From: Chthonomonas sp. UBA2785
GTDB lineage: Bacteria > Armatimonadota > Fimbriimonadia > Fimbriimonadales > Fimbriimonadaceae
Assembly: GCA_002352215.1 (NCBI GenBank)
Contig: DEIB01000046.1
Location: 1-24,431, forward strand
Direction of reading: 5' to 3'
DNA: 24,431 nucleotides
Positions 21,164-24,431 of the stretch are shown piece after piece. Position 1 is the first letter of the stretch, and each line of letters begins with the position of its first letter. A program made the translations under genes and the position numbers. The notes beneath the pieces were generated by a model. The model ran no database searches, was not told where the DNA came from, and saw only the letters and a list, made by a program, of their open reading frames with translations.

Positions 21164-22342
21164 TTGAGCGAACAGGGGAGATTTGGTGCCTACGGAGGGC
21201 GATACGTGCCGGAAACCTTGGTACCGGCCCTGGATGAACTGGATCAAGAGTTCACCAAAGCGTGGGCGGACCCGAAGTTCGTCGCCGAATATCATCGCCT
21301 CTTGGCCGAGTTCGTCGGCCGGGAAACCCCTCTCACCCATCTCGCCCGCCTCAGCGAAGTCACCGGCTACCATGTGTGCGCTAAGCGCGAAGACCTAAAC
21401 CACACCGGCGCCCACAAGATCAATAACGCCCTTGGCCAAGCCCTGCTGGCTAAGCGCATGGGCAAGAAGCGCATCATCGCCGAAACCGGCGCCGGGCAGC
21501 ACGGGGTAGCCACCGCCACGGTGTGCGCCCTCTTTGGCCTGGAATGCGATGTCTACATGGGCGAAGAGGACACTGTCCGCCAGCGGCTCAACGTCTTCCG
21601 CATGCAGTTGATGGGGGCGCGGGTCATTCCGGTTACTAGCGGTACCCGTACCCTCAAGGACGCTCTCAACGAGGCCATGCGCGACTGGGTGAGCAACGTG
21701 CGCACCACCCACTACATCATCGGCACGGCCGCCGGGCCGCACCCGTACCCGCACATGGTGCGCGAGTTCCACCGGGTCATCGGCGAAGAAACGCGCCGGC
21801 AATATCTTGAGCGCTACCAAACCCTGCCCGATTACGGCATCGCCTGTATCGGCGGGGGCAGCAACGCCATTGGGTTCTTCTATGGCTTCCTCAACGACCC
21901 CAGCGTGAAGCTGGTGGGCGTGGAAGCGGGCGGGGAAGGCGTCGCCACTGGCCACCATGCGGCGCCGCTCACAGCGGGTAGCCCGGGCGTGCTCCACGGC
22001 AGCTACAGCTACATGATGCAAGACGCCGACGGCCAAGTGGTGCCGACTCACTCCATCTCGGCGGGGCTGGACTACCCGGGGGTGGGGGCCGAACATTCCT
22101 ATCTCAAGGACCAAGGCCGCGTGCAGTACGAAGCCGCTGACGACGCCGATGTCCTGAAAGCCTTTGCGGACCTTTCGCGCCTCGAGGGGATCATCCCGGC
22201 GTTCGAAACCGCGCATGCGTTTGTGCCGCTCTTCCGCCCGGGCCGATTTGAACCCGGCAGCCGCATTGTGGTCAACCTCAGCGGGCGCGGCGACAAGGAT
22301 ATGGAACGAGCCGCGCAGCTGCTCAACCTGGGCGCGAACTAA
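21164..22342 (+). CDS. trpB: Tryptophan synthase beta chain
   Basis: Converts indole and serine to tryptophan with pyridoxal phosphate. A 392-residue TrpB1-type protein. The N-terminus GRFGAYGGRYVPETLV is the family hallmark. Lys85 in NHTGAHKINN is the PLP lysine, Glu107 in AETGAGQHG is the catalytic acid, and GGGSNA (230-235) binds the cofactor phosphate. The start is TTG at 21164, with GGAG about 10 nt upstream. It is not followed by trpA, so trp genes are dispersed in this genome. Its TAA shares CTAA with the stop of the convergent AraC-type gene. Confidence 0.97.
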   Translation: MSEQGRFGAYGGRYVPETLVPALDELDQEFTKAWADPKFVAEYHRLLAEFVGRETPLTHLARLSEVTGYHVCAKREDLNHTGAHKINNALGQALLAKRMGKKRIIAETGAGQHGVATATVCALFGLECDVYMGEEDTVRQRLNVFRMQLMGARVIPVTSGTRTLKDALNEAMRDWVSNVRTTHYIIGTAAGPHPYPHMVREFHRVIGEETRRQYLERYQTLPDYGIACIGGGSNAIGFFYGFLNDPSVKLVGVEAGGEGVATGHHAAPLTAGSPGVLHGSYSYMMQDADGQVVPTHSISAGLDYPGVGAEHSYLKDQGRVQYEAADDADVLKAFADLSRLEGIIPAFETAHAFVPLFRPGRFEPGSRIVVNLSGRGDKDMERAAQLLNLGAN

Positions 22343-23244
22343 ACCGTATAAACGCCCAGTGTGCGGATCTCATTCGGCAGCAAACCGAAGTGACGGCGGA
22401 ACGCATCGCGCATGGCTTGCGCCGACCCGAATCCCTTGTCGAGGGCGATCTTCTCCACCGAATCACCCGAGCCCAGCACTTGTTGGCACGCCACTTCGGT
22501 GCGGCACCGCTCCACGTACTCGGGGAAGCCGTAAGGCATCGACGCCCGGAACGTCCGGCTGAGGTGGAAAGGGGAGTAGCCAATTTCGTGCGCCGCATCG
22601 CGAAGCGACCACGAACGGGCTGGATCTGTCCGTACAAAGCGTATAAGATTGGCTATAGCGTCCGGTAACTCACCTTCCGGCTCGCCGAGGATCGTACGAC
22701 TCGCGTGGCAACAAAGGGTCGCACTTAGTTCATACAGTGCGCTAATCAGAAAGGGCTCGGTGCCATCATTCGGCTCACGCAAAGCGAGTTGGAGCCGGTC
22801 CAGCGGGCTGCCGGTATTGCAATCCGGCGAATCCAGCCCTCCCGAGATCATGATTCGGCCTTCGGGGTTGGCAAACTCGCGACCTCGCAGCCAATCGCGC
22901 AGGGGGCGCAGTCGGTCGGTGTCCCACTCAATCTCTATCCAATCTTGCAGTCCACGACCGTAAACCACTTGACCGGAGAGTCCACCAAAGACGAGAAAAC
23001 CGGACCGGGAGCCGACCAGGCAACGCTCATCGGTGCGCGGAGATTGAGCGATCAAACACCCTTCGGTGCAAAGGGCGAGCCAGCCTTGATCGCTCGCGAC
23101 GGAGAATTTGCGCGATACGGGTTGAGAGAGATCGCAGTGACCTCGGTAAGCCCGAAGATTGGCACTTTCAAAGAGGAGTTCTCTCGACCATTCCCGGTCA
23201 GCACTCTGCCTCCTCCCTAAAGATAAGTTCTTTGATTGCGCCAT
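22339..23244 (-). CDS. AraC-family transcriptional regulator
   Basis: A 301-residue regulator. The C-terminal 110 residues hold two helix-turn-helix motifs, with SLRDAAHEIGYSPFHLSRTF and the partner VEKIALDKGFGSAQAMRDAF ahead of RRHFGLLPNEIR. The N-terminal part (1-190) is the ligand or dimer domain and gives no clue to the effector. A readable promoter and a palindrome lie directly upstream. GAAGGGG before the ATG is a good ribosome site. The divergent asd and the convergent trpB are possible targets, but a link to amino-acid synthesis is unproven. Confidence 0.93.
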   Translation of the reverse strand: MAQSKNLSLGRRQSADREWSRELLFESANLRAYRGHCDLSQPVSRKFSVASDQGWLALCTEGCLIAQSPRTDERCLVGSRSGFLVFGGLSGQVVYGRGLQDWIEIEWDTDRLRPLRDWLRGREFANPEGRIMISGGLDSPDCNTGSPLDRLQLALREPNDGTEPFLISALYELSATLCCHASRTILGEPEGELPDAIANLIRFVRTDPARSWSLRDAAHEIGYSPFHLSRTFRASMPYGFPEYVERCRTEVACQQVLGSGDSVEKIALDKGFGSAQAMRDAFRRHFGLLPNEIRTLGVYTV

Positions 23245-23262
23245 TTTTGCTCACCCCTTCTG

Positions 23263-23275
23263 GACTTCAGAAGTC
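23263..23275. promoter_or_regulatory. Palindromic operator candidate of the AraC-type gene
   Basis: GACTTC-A-GAAGTC is a perfect 6+1+6 palindrome placed just downstream of the -10 box, over the predicted transcription start (about 23268). This is a classic site for repression, perhaps autoregulation. A second inverted repeat, TTGAA-AA-TTCAA (23293-23304), covers the -35 box, and the hexamer ATATCA occurs twice 9 bp apart (23278 and 23287). Confidence 0.5.
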
Positions 23276-23304
23276 TTATATCACTCATATCATTGAAAAT
23301 TCAA
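23275..23304 (-). promoter_or_regulatory. Promoter of the AraC-type regulator
   Basis: Leftward -35 TTGAAT (23304-23299) and -10 TATAAG (23280-23275), separated by 18 nt, in a distinctly A/T-rich stretch. The expected start near 23268 gives a leader of about 24 nt containing GAAGGGG. Confidence 0.65.
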
Positions 23305-23361
23305 GTCACGAGCCCTACACGGGCCCCGCGCTCCTAGGCCATCTCGGGTACCCATGCGGGC

Positions 23362-24372
23362 ATGCGGATTGGCATTGTGGGCGCGACGGGGGCCGTCGGC
23401 CGGGAGATCATGGAAATCCTGGCGGAACGCCAAATTCCCCTCACAGAACTACGCCTGTTAGCCTCGGCTCGTTCGGCGGGGACGAAGCTCCCGTTTCGGG
23501 GCCAGGAACTCGAAATCCAAACCGCGCGCCCCGAAGCTCTCGCGGACCTGGATTACGTCCTGCTCAGTGCCGGGAGCGGCCCTAGCCTTGCCCTCGCCGG
23601 ACCTGCCCAGGCCGCTGGTGCAGTGGTGATCGACAACTCCAGCGCCTTCCGCATGGAGCCCGGCGTGCCGCTGGTGGTGCCCGAGGTCAATGGCCACCTC
23701 ATCACCCGCCAGCAAACGCTCTACCCGGTGGGCAATTGCACCGCCATCTTGCTCGTCATGGCCCTCACGCCCATCCACCGGGCGTTCCCCATCGAGCGGG
23801 TGATCGTCAGCACGTACCAAAGCGCCAGTGGCGCCGGGGCCGCCGCTATGGAAGAACTGCAGGAGCAAACCCAGGCGTTCCTCAACCAAGAGCCGGTGGT
23901 GCCGCGCATCATGCCTCATCCTTACGCCTTTAACCTCTTCAGTCACAACACGACGATTGACGAGACGGGCTGGAATGGGGAAGAGAGTAAGGTGCGCGCC
24001 GAGGCCCGCAAGATCATGGAAGCCCCCGACCTGCAACTCAACGTCACTTGCGTGCGGGTGCCGGTGCTGCGCGCCCATACCGAGACGGTCCATATCACGT
24101 TCCGAGACCAAGCCCCCACCGAAGACCAAGTCCGCGAACTGTGCGCCGCCTTCCCGGGCGTGCGCGTGGTGGATGACCGAGCCAACAACCATTTCCCGAT
24201 GCCGGTGGATTCCAGCCACGGCGACGAGGTGCTGGTGGGCCGCTTCCGCCGCGACCCGGACGACGTGCGCGGCTTCAACCTCATGCTCAGCGGCGACCAA
24301 CTCCGTAAGGGTGCCGCCCTTAACGCCGTGCAGATTCTGGAAGCCCACGCCGCCTTGCCGCCGTCTGAATAA
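23362..24372 (+). CDS. asd: Aspartate-semialdehyde dehydrogenase
   Basis: Reduces aspartyl phosphate to aspartate semialdehyde with NADPH, the branch point to lysine/diaminopimelate, threonine and methionine. A 336-residue protein with the NADP-binding GATGAVG at 7-13, DNSSAFRME at 91-99, the catalytic Cys126 in VGNCTAILLV, and the acid/base His239 in RVPVLRAHTE. The ATG at 23362 gives the normal family start, MRIGIVGATG. There is no clear ribosome site. It diverges from the AraC-type gene over 117 nt, and the next gene starts 6 nt after its stop. Confidence 0.96.
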   Translation: MRIGIVGATGAVGREIMEILAERQIPLTELRLLASARSAGTKLPFRGQELEIQTARPEALADLDYVLLSAGSGPSLALAGPAQAAGAVVIDNSSAFRMEPGVPLVVPEVNGHLITRQQTLYPVGNCTAILLVMALTPIHRAFPIERVIVSTYQSASGAGAAAMEELQEQTQAFLNQEPVVPRIMPHPYAFNLFSHNTTIDETGWNGEESKVRAEARKIMEAPDLQLNVTCVRVPVLRAHTETVHITFRDQAPTEDQVRELCAAFPGVRVVDDRANNHFPMPVDSSHGDEVLVGRFRRDPDDVRGFNLMLSGDQLRKGAALNAVQILEAHAALPPSE

Positions 24373-24378
24373 GCGGCG

Positions 24379-24431
24379 ATGTCGGACCTGCGCACGATGC
24401 TAGAAGAGCGGGAGCGGCAATCGCTCTCGCC
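24379..24431 (+). CDS. Probable dGTP triphosphohydrolase, N-terminus only
   Basis: The first 17 codons of a gene that runs off the window. The translation MSDLRTMLEERERQSLSP matches the usual start of bacterial dGTPase-like HD-domain proteins, in which a LEERE..LSP-type motif precedes the catalytic domain. The ATG lies 6 nt after the asd stop, so the two are probably co-transcribed. The call rests on the N-terminal motif only. The HD motif is outside the window. Confidence 0.55.
   Translation, partial: MSDLRTMLEERERQSLS

Overview
The window is a GC-rich, tightly packed bacterial chromosome segment that I read as Armatimonadota (Fimbriimonas-like). The main clue is a set of short prepilin-type proteins of a kind I associate with that phylum. 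It fits that purF, aroC, trpB and asd are scattered among unrelated genes, and that several start codons are GTG or TTG. This placement is by recognition of protein style and was not tested by a search. I saw no tRNA, rRNA, insertion sequence, CRISPR array or phage gene.

Layout. 1-4200: a small lipoprotein gene runs rightward into the 3' end of a leftward five-gene run: ygfZ, proline dehydrogenase, a cyclic-nucleotide-binding protein, an alkyltransferase-like protein and aroC. 4200-7080: a rightward DUF2993/unknown pair, then leftward small membrane proteins (two unknown and A/T-richer, one TMEM14-like). 7135-9613: rightward purF, then leftward NUDIX hydrolase and signal peptidase I. 9665-13280: a DUF4446 protein, an ECF sigma factor and a membrane anti-sigma-like protein, then a leftward unknown membrane-anchored protein, then a second ECF sigma factor. 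13378-15292: an Mrp-type ATPase convergent with a secreted M48 metalloprotease.

15404-20327 is the most distinctive part, a type IV pilus/pseudopilin locus. Three tandem pilin-like genes of exactly 354 nt are each followed by a hairpin. Then comes a translationally coupled minor-pilin operon (PilV-like, PilW-like, a 652-residue PilX-like protein carrying a canonical EF-hand loop) and a small membrane protein, closed by a strong terminator. 20429-24431: an EI24/CysZ-like membrane protein, trpB, a leftward AraC-family regulator with a readable promoter and operator, asd, and the first codons of a probable dGTP triphosphohydrolase.

Points most worth a second look: (1) copies 1 and 3 of the pilin triplet encode identical mature proteins despite 15 silent differences, while the middle copy has diverged; (2) the first ECF sigma gene seems to have lost a GTG start (GTAA where GTGA would give the usual stop/start overlap); (3) the large minor pilin has an EF-hand loop; (4) genes are packed end to end, with three long antisense 3' overlaps, two shared CTAA stops and a 12-bp divergent gap filled by a palindrome; (5) the araC-like gene has a palindrome over its predicted transcription start.
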